Source of the DNA: JASHPR01 sp963808705 | Lineage (GTDB): Bacteria > Actinomycetota > Actinomycetes > Streptosporangiales > Streptosporangiaceae | DNA: 64,000 bases | Reading direction: 5' to 3' | NCBI GenBank assembly: GCA_963808705.1 | Contig: CAWEHB010000001.1 | Location: forward strand, 124,001 to 188,000 | Part shown: in pieces, positions 7,708 through 17,700 of the stretch | Layout: every line of letters starts with the position of its first letter | Position numbering within the stretch: position 1 is the stretch's first letter | Notes under the pieces: generated by a model | What the model was told of the DNA's origin: nothing | Database searches by the model: none | The model's input: only the letters and a program-made list of their open reading frames with translations | Position numbers and translations under genes: made by a program

Positions 7708-10301
7708 GGGCGCCGTCCCAGCCTGGGCACGGCCGCTGCCGCGGCCGGCGAGTCCTTCATCGGAAGCCTGGTCCGGTACCGGCCGTCGAAGGCGTGCAGC
7801 GCGCCAGCCACCGCGCTCGCGGTGGGCACCAGCCCGATCTCGCCGATCCCCTTGGCGCCGTAGGGGCCCTCGGGCTGATATTCCTCGACGAAGACGCACT
7901 CGACGGGCGGCATTCCGGACGGCGGGATGATGTGCAGTGATTTCAGCGTCGTCGTTTCCGGGACCCCGCCGGTGACAACGAACTCCTCGGACAGGGCGTG
8001 GCCCAGGCCCATGTGCACGGCGCCCTCGACCTGGCCGGACAGCAGGGTGGGGTTGATCACCTTGCCGACATCGTGCGCCGCGATGACTCTTTCGATCCGG
8101 CCGGCCTCGTCGAGCACGACGACCTGCGTGGCCCAGCCGTACGCGAAGTGCGTGACCGGGTTCGCCACGCCGGCACCTGGCTTGGTGGTCCAGTCGATCA
8201 GCACCTCGCCGTAGAAATCCTGGCCGGCCAGGTCAGCCAGGCAGCGTCCGTTCAGATTCTTCTTCAGCTTGCTGGCCGCGTCGATGACGGCCCGTCCGCC
8301 GAGCACGGTGGCGCGCGAGGCGGTGGTCTGGCCGCAGCCGAGCTCGCGGGCGGTGTCGACGGCCACCCGGACCTGCCCGGGAGTCAGGCCGAGCTCCTCG
8401 CAGGCGATCTGCATGAGCACGGTGTGCACGCCCTGGCCCATTTCGGTCCAGGAATGGAACAGCGTCACCGAACCGTCGGTTTCGGGCCGCAGCACCACCT
8501 TTCCGAATTCGGCCAGGCCATTGCCGACGCCGGTGTTCTTGACCGCGCAGCCGATGCCGGCGAACGGCGCGGCCCGGTAAGCGTCCCGCACCGCGAGCAG
8601 CGTCTTCTTGAGCCCGACGCCCGGGCCCAGCCGCTGGCCGGTGCCGTAGATGTCGCCCGCCTCGACGGCGTTGCGCCAGCGGATCTCCCAGCCGTCCAGG
8701 CCGGTGCGCTCGGCCAGGCGGTCCAGCATGCCCTCGATCGCGAAATTCGTCTGGTTCGCGCCGAACCCGCGCATCGCGCCGCACGGCGGGTTGTTGGTGT
8801 AGACGGCCCTGGCCTCGATGTCGACGGCATCGAACTTGTACGCGCCGCAGGCGTGGCCGGCGGCGCGCTCGAGCACCTTGGCGCCCACGCTGGCGTAGGC
8901 GCCGGTGTCACCGGTGATCCGCGCCCGCAGGCCGGTCAGCCGGCCCGCGCCGTCGCAGCCCACCGTGTAGGTGAGGGTCAGCGGGTGCCGCTTGACGTGG
9001 AAGCGGATGCTCTCCGCCCGGCTCAGCGTCAGCTTGACCGGCCGGCCCGCGTGGCAGGCGAGCAGGGCGGCGTGCCCCTGGACGCCGAGATCCTCCTTGG
9101 CCCCGAACGCGCCGCCGGCCGACACCAGGGTGGCCCGGACCTTGTCCTCGGGGAGGCCCAGCAGGCCGGCGACCTGCCTGCGGTCGCTCCAGATGCCCTG
9201 GCCCTGCGAATAGAAGTGCACCCCGCCGCCGTCCGTCGGATAGGCCAGGGATGACTCGGGCTCCAGGAAGGCGTGCTCGATGAACTGGGTCTGGAAGGCC
9301 TCGGTGAGGACGTGCCCCGACCGCGCGAGCGCCGCCTCGACGTCGCCGCGCTTGACCTCGGAGACCGACAGCACGTTGCCGGGCGCGTGGGGGTGCAGCC
9401 GCGGCGCGCCGCGGGCCATCGCGCCGGCGGGGCTGGTGACCGGCTCCAGGACGTCATAGCTGACCTCGACCAGGGCCGCCGCCTCGCGCGCGGCGGCGCG
9501 GGTCTGCCCGGCGACCAGGGCGATCACGTCACCGACATACCTGGTTGTCTCGCCGGTCGCGACGAGTTGCGGCCAGTCCTGGGTGATCTCTCCCTGGACC
9601 CGCTCGCCGGGCACGTCGCCGGCCGTGAGCACGGCGAGCACGCCCGGATGGGCCAGCGCCCGGCTGGTGTCGACGGCGCGCACCACGGCGCGGGGGTGGT
9701 CGGCGAAGCGGATGGCGCCATGCAGCATGCCGGGCATGATCATGTCATTGACATAAGGCTTGTCACCGAGCGCGAGCTCGCGGCCCTGATAGCGGGCCGT
9801 CGGCGAGCCCACGCGGCCGCTGTGGTCGATGCGCGGCAACGGCCTGCCCTGCCTGACGCCGGCCGCCAGCATGATCGCGTCGATGATCTTGACGTACCCG
9901 GTGCACCGGCACAGGTTGCCCGCCAGTGCCGAGGCCACCTCCTCCCTGGTCGGCTCCGGCGTCTTGGCCAGCAGCACCTCCGCCTTCATGAGGATGCCGG
10001 GCGAGCAGAAGCCGCACTGGGACGCGCCAGCGGCCACGAAGCAATCGGCCCACATCCGCCGGCCGACGGCGGAAAGCCCCTCCTGCGTGGTGACGGCCCG
10101 GCCCGCGAAGCGCTCGGCTGGCTGGGCGCAGGAAACGACGGCCTTGCCATCGACGATCACGGTGCAGGCGCCACATGATCCCTCGGGTGCGCAGCCGTCC
10201 TTGACCGATGTGACGCCGCAGCGGTCCCTGAGCGCCTCCAGCAGGTGCTCTCCGGTCCGGACGTCCGCGGATACCGCGGCACCGTTAAGCGTGAAGTCCA
10301 T
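7704..10301 (-). CDS. Fused Fe-S/molybdopterin hydroxylase, XdhD (selenium-dependent XDH) type
   Basis: An 865-residue protein joining a two-cluster [2Fe-2S] domain (residues 1 to about 155: CAPEGSCGAC, CGFCSPG, LCRCTGY) to a complete Mo-binding domain (from about 180: RYVGDVIALVAG, AGGAFGAKEDLGVQ, NNPPCGAMRGFGANQ, GPYGAKGIGEIG with the probable catalytic Glu near residue 833). There is no FAD domain. This layout is that of XdhD and the selenium-dependent xanthine dehydrogenases, and phrases such as PGMLHGAIRF and LTAGDVPGERVQGE fit that group. An AAGGGAA site precedes ATG 10301. Electrons must leave through a separate partner, perhaps the FAD subunit at 2356-3249. Xanthine or another oxopurine is the likely substrate (inference from context). 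No yqeB/yqeC-type selenium accessory gene is visible. Confidence 0.88.
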   Translation of the reverse strand: MDFTLNGAAVSADVRTGEHLLEALRDRCGVTSVKDGCAPEGSCGACTVIVDGKAVVSCAQPAERFAGRAVTTQEGLSAVGRRMWADCFVAAGASQCGFCSPGILMKAEVLLAKTPEPTREEVASALAGNLCRCTGYVKIIDAIMLAAGVRQGRPLPRIDHSGRVGSPTARYQGRELALGDKPYVNDMIMPGMLHGAIRFADHPRAVVRAVDTSRALAHPGVLAVLTAGDVPGERVQGEITQDWPQLVATGETTRYVGDVIALVAGQTRAAAREAAALVEVSYDVLEPVTSPAGAMARGAPRLHPHAPGNVLSVSEVKRGDVEAALARSGHVLTEAFQTQFIEHAFLEPESSLAYPTDGGGVHFYSQGQGIWSDRRQVAGLLGLPEDKVRATLVSAGGAFGAKEDLGVQGHAALLACHAGRPVKLTLSRAESIRFHVKRHPLTLTYTVGCDGAGRLTGLRARITGDTGAYASVGAKVLERAAGHACGAYKFDAVDIEARAVYTNNPPCGAMRGFGANQTNFAIEGMLDRLAERTGLDGWEIRWRNAVEAGDIYGTGQRLGPGVGLKKTLLAVRDAYRAAPFAGIGCAVKNTGVGNGLAEFGKVVLRPETDGSVTLFHSWTEMGQGVHTVLMQIACEELGLTPGQVRVAVDTARELGCGQTTASRATVLGGRAVIDAASKLKKNLNGRCLADLAGQDFYGEVLIDWTTKPGAGVANPVTHFAYGWATQVVVLDEAGRIERVIAAHDVGKVINPTLLSGQVEGAVHMGLGHALSEEFVVTGGVPETTTLKSLHIIPPSGMPPVECVFVEEYQPEGPYGAKGIGEIGLVPTASAVAGALHAFDGRYRTRLPMKDSPAAAAAVPRLGRRP

Positions 10302-10345
10302 CGCAGGTTCCCTTAACGCGCCGGCTCGGCCCGATGCCGGCCCGC

Positions 10346-11712
10346 TCAGTCACGGCGCACCCCGGTAAACAGCACGGCGACGCGCTCGTCCGCGCCGACC
10401 ACCCCGGACTGCCTCAGGTCGAGCAGCCCGGCCAGGCCAGCCGACCCGGTCGGATCAACCGCGATGCCGGTCGCGGCGCCCAGTTCGTTCGCCTCGGCCA
10501 GCCTCTCCTCGGTGACGACCAGTGGCTGGCCGCCCGTGGTGAGCATGGCGCCGACCACGGCTCGCCAGTCGTAGGTCTCGTCATCGAGAATGCCGGTCGC
10601 GATGCTCTTGGGCTCGCTCTCCCATGGCCACATGTAGGCCGAACGGTGCTGCGCGGCCGAGGCGAGCGCCCGCCCGACGTCCGCGCGGCGCAGCCGTTCG
10701 GCGTTATTGCCCTGGCCAGCATCATCATCTTGGGGCAGCAGGGCACGGACCCGGGCGTACGCGCGTTCGAGCGGGTGGGCGCCGGTGGTCTGGACGGTGT
10801 GCAGCCGGGGCTCGCGGGCGATCGCGCCAAGCTCGGCGGCCTCGCGCAGGCCCTGGGCGCACGCGCTGGCCAGGGCGCCGCCGCCGACCTGGATGACGAT
10901 ATGGTCAAACGCCGTCCCGGCCAGGTCTGACGCGATCTCATAGGCGATGGTCTCGCCGCCCTCGATCGCCAGGCCGTTCTCGTTGCCCTGGCAGGTGAAG
11001 GGCACCGCCCCGGCCGCAAGTTCCTCGCGCAGCCGCAGGTAGGCGGGATCGCCCGCTACCCCGGGCTCGCGCGGGCAGGCCACGACGTCGCTGCCCAGCC
11101 GGCGCAGCCGGGCCACGGTGCCGGCATCCGCGTCGGCCGGGACGAACACCCGAAGCCGCCGGCCGCCGGCCCGGGCCACGACGGCCGCGGCGAGGGCCGC
11201 GTTCCCGCAGCTGGCGATGGCCAGCGTGGAGCGGCCGGCCGGGGTGAGCCCGAGCCGCTCGGCGACTTCGAGGTGGATCAGCAGGCCCATCAGGTGCCGG
11301 CCCTTGTGCGACCCCGACACGTTCCCCGTCTCGTCCTTGACCCACACGCCGCCCGATTCCGAAAAGCCGAGCCGATCGCTCAGCAGGGTGTTCCTGTGCA
11401 TGGGCGTGACCCGGAAGCCGCGGGAGTCCACCGCCGCCACCGATCGCTCGAGTGCGGCGATGAGCTGCACGTACTCGTCATCGTCCAGCCCGGCGTCCGT
11501 GGCGAGATGGTAGGAGTGCATGAGCGACCGGTAGCGGGCGAACGGGTCGGGCTCACCGCCGTCGGGGAAGCGCAGTGTGGTGGTATCCAGCACCCGGACC
11601 AGGATGTGGTCGACGTCGTCACCGTTCGCGTTGGGACACTTGAACGGATACGCCTCCGTGGCCGCCGCTACCCAGCCGCAGCCAGCGCAGCGAATGGATG
11701 AGCGCGCGGTGT

Positions 11713-11716
<4 letters not shown>
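10346..11716 (-). CDS. Fold-type-II PLP enzyme, threonine synthase-like
   Basis: A 456-residue PLP enzyme. The N-terminus has a zinc-ribbon-like set (C10, C13, C27), as in some threonine synthases. The probable Schiff-base lysine is K138 in GNVSGSHKGRH, followed by ASCGNAALAAA and a Gly-rich VQVGGGALAS phosphate loop. The GTG start at 11716 overlaps the stop of the next PLP gene. No threonine-pathway gene is near, so a beta/gamma-eliminating or ammonia-lyase role on an amino acid released by the pathway is more likely than threonine synthesis. E. coli YgeX, the diaminopropionate ammonia-lyase of the purine island, is also fold type II, but the resemblance is only at fold level. Confidence 0.82.
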
Positions 11717-13212
<1,496 letters not shown>

Positions 13213-13613
13213 CTTTGCCGCTCTCCTTGTCTGACGCCGCGGCCGTGACCTCGGGGAAGCCGGTCGGGCCGGGGCCCTGGATAGCAAGCGTCATGGCGAT
13301 GCTAGGGCTCGGCCAGCTCCGCGTCAGGAGTCGAAAGTCCTCACGCCGCACTACTTCCGCGCCGATGGCACCTGACGGAGGACCCTGGTCACGCGGCGTC
13401 CTGCCTGGCCAGACTCATCCGGACGGGAAGAGGGCGCCGGCGCGGCGGGATAGTGCCCAGGAGGAGCGCAGACCCTGGCGGCTGTCGAGCTGACCGCGGA
13501 CCGGATGACGCAGCACGCACCATAACAATCGTGGCCCGGCACGGTTCACCGCCCGGCCAGGATTGGGGTAGTTCCCTGGAAGACTGGATAAGAGGCCGGG
13601 ACGGTGATCCACG
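13213..13613. promoter_or_regulatory. Divergent intergenic region between the catabolic operon and pdxH
   Basis: Four hundred bases without a supported gene. It must contain the minus-strand promoter of the 13212-to-1 operon and the plus-strand promoter of pdxH. I could not identify convincing -35/-10 pairs or a clear operator by eye. Confidence 0.4.
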
Positions 13614-14273
13614 ATGTCACAGACCGGGATGGCGGAGGAGCTGGCCGCCATGCGGGTGTCCTATGAGCAGGAGGCACTGGACGAGGCGGACCTCGCGGCC
13701 ACCTGGCACGAGCAGCTACTGCGATGGCTCGGCGAGGCGATCCGGTCTGGACTAGCCGAGCCGAACGCAATGGTGCTGGCGACCACGAACTCTGATGGCC
13801 AACCGTCCACGCGCAGCATGTTGTGCAAGGAACTCGACGCCCGCGGCGTGGTCTTTTACACCAATTACGCTTCGGCCAAGAGCCATGACCTGCTGGCCAC
13901 GGGGTGGGCCTCGGCGACATTCCCGTGGTTCGCGATACAGCGGCAGGTCCACGTGAAGGGACCAGTGGGGAAGATTTCCCCGGCCGAGACGGCCGTCTAC
14001 TGGTCCACCCGTCCACGGGGTTCCCAGCTCGGCGCCTGGGCGTCCGCGCAGTCGGAGGTGGTGACCAGCCGTGCGTTGCTTGATGCCGGGTTCGCCGATG
14101 TGGAGCGGCAGTTCGCCGATACCGAGCACCTCCCAGTGCCGCCGCACTGGGGAGGCTGGCGGATTCGGCCGCAGACCGTGGAGTTCTGGCAGGGGCGGCC
14201 GAACCGGATGCACGACCGGCTGGTATATGACCAGTCCGGCGGTGCGTGGTGCCTCAAGCGTCTGTCGCCTTGA
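13614..14273 (+). CDS. pdxH: Pyridoxamine 5'-phosphate oxidase
   Basis: A 219-residue FMN enzyme that oxidises PNP/PMP to pyridoxal 5'-phosphate. Diagnostic blocks are NSDGQPSTRSMLCKE, VVFYTNYASAKSHDL, YWSTRPRGSQLGAWAS and the C-terminal PPHWGGWRIRPQTVEFWQG with RMHDRL. The length is normal for the family. It lies on the opposite strand between the two halves of the catabolic cluster, next to two PLP enzymes that need its product. Its last 20 bases overlap the end of the convergent hydantoinase gene. The ribosome site before ATG 13614 is weak. Confidence 0.95.
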   Translation: MSQTGMAEELAAMRVSYEQEALDEADLAATWHEQLLRWLGEAIRSGLAEPNAMVLATTNSDGQPSTRSMLCKELDARGVVFYTNYASAKSHDLLATGWASATFPWFAIQRQVHVKGPVGKISPAETAVYWSTRPRGSQLGAWASAQSEVVTSRALLDAGFADVERQFADTEHLPVPPHWGGWRIRPQTVEFWQGRPNRMHDRLVYDQSGGAWCLKRLSP

Positions 14274-15693
14274 GTAGATCGCCGCTGACCCTCCCCTTGC
14301 CGGGGCTGAAGCGGCCGCGCGGCAGGAAGCGGCCCGCGCCCGGCTGGCCGAGGAACTTCCCGTCCCGGACCAGCACGTTGCCGCGCTGCATGACCACCTC
14401 GGGCAGGCCGCGGACCTTCCGTCCCTCGTAGCAGCTGTAGTCCACCCGCATGTGATGGGTGCTGGCCGACAGCGTCCGCTCGACGCCGGGGTTGAACACC
14501 ACGATGTCGGCGTCGGCGCCCGGGGCGAGCGTGCCCTTGCGCGGGTAGAGGCCGAACATCCTGGCCGGCGCGGTCGCGACCAGCTCGACGAACCGAGTCG
14601 GGGTGATGTGCCCGCCCCCGACCCCCCCGTCCCAGATCAGCGTGTAACGGTCCTCCACGGCCGGCAGCCCGTTGGGGATCGCGGAGAAGTCGTCCTTGCC
14701 GAGGATCTTCTGTTCCTTGTAGTCGAACGGGCAGTGATCGGTGGCGACCACTTGGAGGTCGTCGGTGACCAGGCCGTGCCACAGGTCCGCCTGGTGGTCG
14801 GCGGGCCGCAGCGGCGGCGAGCAGACGAACTTGGCGCCCTCGAAGCCGGGCCTCGCGAGGTCGTCGAGAGACAGGTAAAGGTACTGCGGGCAGGTCTCCG
14901 CGTAGGCGGGCACGCCGCGGTCGCGCCCCTCGCGGACCGCGTTGAGCGCATCCCGCGAGCTGAGGTGGACGATGTAGACCGGCACGCCGGCCAGCTCGGC
15001 CAGCGCGATCGCACGGTGGGTGGCCTCGCCCTCCATCGACGACGGCCGGGTCAGGCCGTGGTTGACCGGGGCTGTCTTGCCCTCGGCCAGGTAGCGATGG
15101 ACCAGGACGTCGATCGGGCCGCCGTTCTCCGCGTGCATCATGATCAGGCCGCCGTTGTCCGCGGTGCGGCTCATCGCGCGGAAGATCGACGCGTCGTCCA
15201 GCATGAACACGCCCGGGTAGGCCATGAACAGCTTGAACGAGGGCACACCGCGGTCGATCATCGCGTCCATCTCGCGCAGGATGGGCTCGTTGATCTCGCG
15301 CACTATCATGTGCATGCCGTAGTCGATATGCGACTTGGGGCCAGCCTTCTCCAGCCACCGGTCCAGGCCCTGGGCCAGGCTCTCGCCGTGACTCTGTACC
15401 GCGAAGTCGACGATGGTGGTGGTGCCGCCCCAGGCCGCGGCGGCGGTACCGGTGGCGAAATCGTCGGAGGAGACCGTGCCGCCGAACGGGAGCTCCATGT
15501 GGGTGTGCACGTCGATCCCGCCCGGCATGACGTAACGCCCGGCCGCGTCGATGACGGTGTCTGCCCCCGCTGCGGTGCCGGTCTCGGCCAGCCCGGTGCC
15601 GATGGCCTGGATCCGCTCCCCCTCGATCAGCACGTCGGCCCGGGACATGTCGGCGGCCGTGACCACCGTCCCGTTCTTGATCAGCGTGCTCAT
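14254..15693 (-). CDS. hydA: Dihydropyrimidinase / D-hydantoinase
   Basis: A 479-residue cyclic amidohydrolase that opens hydantoin or dihydropyrimidine rings to N-carbamoyl amino acids. The dinuclear metal site is complete: H63 and H65 (DVHTHMELPFGG), the carboxylated K154 (PSFKLFMAYPG), H187 (MMHAENGG), H243 (VHLSSRDAL) and D319 (VATDHCPFD). The start overlaps the stop of the nitrilase gene by 4 bases (15690-15693), so the two are coupled. The downstream nitrilase-family enzyme would hydrolyse the N-carbamoyl product. Purine-island hydantoinases (HyuA/HydA) belong to the same family. The ring substrate is not defined by sequence. Confidence 0.93.
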   Translation of the reverse strand: MSTLIKNGTVVTAADMSRADVLIEGERIQAIGTGLAETGTAAGADTVIDAAGRYVMPGGIDVHTHMELPFGGTVSSDDFATGTAAAAWGGTTTIVDFAVQSHGESLAQGLDRWLEKAGPKSHIDYGMHMIVREINEPILREMDAMIDRGVPSFKLFMAYPGVFMLDDASIFRAMSRTADNGGLIMMHAENGGPIDVLVHRYLAEGKTAPVNHGLTRPSSMEGEATHRAIALAELAGVPVYIVHLSSRDALNAVREGRDRGVPAYAETCPQYLYLSLDDLARPGFEGAKFVCSPPLRPADHQADLWHGLVTDDLQVVATDHCPFDYKEQKILGKDDFSAIPNGLPAVEDRYTLIWDGGVGGGHITPTRFVELVATAPARMFGLYPRKGTLAPGADADIVVFNPGVERTLSASTHHMRVDYSCYEGRKVRGLPEVVMQRGNVLVRDGKFLGQPGAGRFLPRGRFSPGKGRVSGDLLKATDA

Positions 15694-16535
15694 GGCAGCT
15701 GCTCCGCCAGCTCGCCGTAGGTCTCGGGCCGGCGGTCGCGGAAGAACTGCCAGGTGTTGCGGACCTCGCGGATCTCGTCCAGGTCGAGGTCGGCGACCAG
15801 CACCTCGTCCTCGCTGTCCGAGGCCTGGGCGACGATCTTGCCGCGCGGGCTGCAGAAGTAGGAGGAGCCGTAGAACTTGTGCTGGTTCAGCGGGGACTCG
15901 ACGCCGACCCGGTTGCTCGCCGCGATCCAGAACCCGTTGGCCACCGCGTGCGCGGGCTGCTCAAGCTCCCACAGGTACTTGGACAGCGACTCGACGGTCG
16001 CGGACGGGTTGAAGACCAGCTCGGCGCCCTTGAGGCCCAGCTCGCGGGCCACCTCGGGGAAATGCCGGTCGTAGCAGATGATCAGGCCGAGCCTGCCCGC
16101 CGAGGTGTCCCACACCGGGTAGCCGAGGTTGCCCGGCTTGAAGTAGAACTTCTCCCAGAAACAGGGCCCGACGTGCGGGATGTGGGTCTTGCGGTACTTG
16201 CCGAGAACCGTGCCGTCGCGCTCGATCACGCAGGCGGTGTTGTAGTAGACGCCGGGCTGCTCTTCTTCGTACCACGGCACGATCAGCACCACGCCGTGCT
16301 CGCGGGCCACCTCGCGCATCCGGCTGACGGTCGGCCCGTCCTCGGGCTCCGCGGTGTCATACCACTTGGGGTCCTGCTCGGCGCAGAAGTACGGGCCGTG
16401 GAAGATCTCCTGGAGGCCTACCACCTGGGCGCCCTGGCCCGCCGCATCCGCGATCATCTTGATGTGCTTGTCGATCGCCTCCTGCTTGGACATGTTCGCC
16501 TGGGCCTGGATCAGCGCCGCGCGGACCGTTCGCAT
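15690..16535 (-). CDS. Nitrilase-superfamily N-carbamoyl amidohydrolase (beta-ureidopropionase-like)
   Basis: A 281-residue C-N hydrolase with the Glu-Lys-Cys triad E43 (LQEIFHGPYF), K116 (YRKTHIPH) and C154 (LIICYDRHFPE). The E-x-F-x-G-P-Y-F opening and the HIPHVGPCFWEKFYF stretch are typical of beta-ureidopropionase and N-carbamoylputrescine amidohydrolase. It would release NH3 and CO2 from the carbamoyl amino acid made by the hydantoinase with which it overlaps. ATG 16535 has a strong AAGGAGGA site that also contains the stop codon of the preceding LLM gene. Confidence 0.92.
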   Translation of the reverse strand: MRTVRAALIQAQANMSKQEAIDKHIKMIADAAGQGAQVVGLQEIFHGPYFCAEQDPKWYDTAEPEDGPTVSRMREVAREHGVVLIVPWYEEEQPGVYYNTACVIERDGTVLGKYRKTHIPHVGPCFWEKFYFKPGNLGYPVWDTSAGRLGLIICYDRHFPEVARELGLKGAELVFNPSATVESLSKYLWELEQPAHAVANGFWIAASNRVGVESPLNQHKFYGSSYFCSPRGKIVAQASDSEDEVLVADLDLDEIREVRNTWQFFRDRRPETYGELAEQLP

Positions 16536-16547
16536 CGGGTGTCCTCC

Positions 16548-17585
16548 TTAGCGCAATGTTGTCTCCCGGGGGGACGACCCTCCCAGACCCCCCCGGAATG
16601 CCGGGATGATCTCGCGGCCGAAGCCGCTGATCAGCGCCCTGGGATCGTCGACCATCGAGTAGATGTTGAACTGCTGCACGCCCAGGTCCCGCAACTGGCC
16701 CAGCTTGGCCCGCACCTGCTCGGGGGTGCCGAGCACGCAGAACCTGTCCACCACGTCGTCGGTGACGAACTCGGCGTTCTCCGAGCCCGTCCGGCCGTGA
16801 TGGGCGTAGTCGTAGCGCTCGCGGGCCGCGATGTACTCGGTCAGCTCGACCGGAAGCTCGGCGTCGTGGTAGCGCTGGACCAGGTCGACCACGTGGTTGG
16901 AGACCAGGGCGGGAAACCAGCGCACCTGATCGCGGGCGTGCGCGAGGTCAGCGGAGAGGTAGGCCGGGGCGGCGGCCATCACCTTGATGCCGGCCGGGTC
17001 CCGGCCGGCCTGCTCGGCGCCCTCGCGGAGGTAACGCAGCGACCATTCGATGATGAACGGGTCGGCGAGCTGCATGATCAGGCCGTCGGCGACGCGGCCG
17101 GCGCAGCGCAGCGCCCGCGGCCCGTAGGCGGCGACCCAGACCGGCAGCGGGCGGCCCTCCGACCACTGGAGCTGCACCGCGGTGCCGTCGAGGTCGACCT
17201 CTCGCCCCTCGGCCAGGTCGCGGATGGTCCGGCAGGCCCGCTCCAGCGCGGCGACGGGCACCGGGTTGCGGCCGAGCACCCGCTGCGCCGAGTCGCCGCG
17301 GCCGATCCCCATCTCCATCCGGCCGCCGGAGATCTCGTTCAGCGTCGCCATGGCGGCGGCGGTCACCGTCGGGTCCCTGGTCACCGGGTTGGTGACGCAC
17401 GGCCCGATGTGGATATCCGTGGTACCCGCCGCCATCAGCGTGAAGATCGGGTAGACCTCCTGCCACAGGACGTGGCTGTCCCACAGCCACACGTGGCTGA
17501 AGCCGTTCTCCTCGGCGAGCACCGTCCGGCCGACGATCTCGGACACCGGAGGGTCGGCCATGAAGGTCACGCCGAAATTGAGCAT
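16548..17585 (-). CDS. LLM class F420-dependent oxidoreductase
   Basis: A 345-residue luciferase-like TIM-barrel enzyme related to methylene-tetrahydromethanopterin reductase. It shows AEENGFSHVWLWDSHVLWQ, IGPCVTNPVTRDPTVTAAAMATLNE, ISGGRMEMGIGRGDSA and VWVAAYGPRALRCAGRVADG. It is the first gene of the unit with the nitrilase and hydantoinase, and such LLM genes do occur beside hydantoinases in other actinomycetes (from memory). ATG 17585 has AAGGGA six bases upstream. It could supply the reduced ring substrate for the hydantoinase, replacing a dihydropyrimidine dehydrogenase, none of which is visible (inference). Confidence 0.9.
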   Translation of the reverse strand: MLNFGVTFMADPPVSEIVGRTVLAEENGFSHVWLWDSHVLWQEVYPIFTLMAAGTTDIHIGPCVTNPVTRDPTVTAAAMATLNEISGGRMEMGIGRGDSAQRVLGRNPVPVAALERACRTIRDLAEGREVDLDGTAVQLQWSEGRPLPVWVAAYGPRALRCAGRVADGLIMQLADPFIIEWSLRYLREGAEQAGRDPAGIKVMAAAPAYLSADLAHARDQVRWFPALVSNHVVDLVQRYHDAELPVELTEYIAARERYDYAHHGRTGSENAEFVTDDVVDRFCVLGTPEQVRAKLGQLRDLGVQQFNIYSMVDDPRALISGFGREIIPAFRGGLGGSSPRETTLR

Positions 17586-17700
17586 AATTGTCCCTTATGC
17601 GTCACTTAACGTGATCATACCGACACCGAACAACCCCAGTTCTCTCCTTACCATTACCAGATCGCCGTAACCTTGCTGGCTCGACTTAAGGAAGGTCCCG
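17586..17700. promoter_or_regulatory. Divergent promoter region between LLM gene and NB-ARC/TPR gene
   Basis: On the minus strand a TATGAT -10-like hexamer (17612-17617) lies upstream of the LLM gene, close to an imperfect dyad TCAC-GTTAA-GTGA. On the plus strand AAGGAAGG precedes ATG 17701. The dyad is a candidate operator for the catabolic unit, but its short arms make this tentative. Confidence 0.35.
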
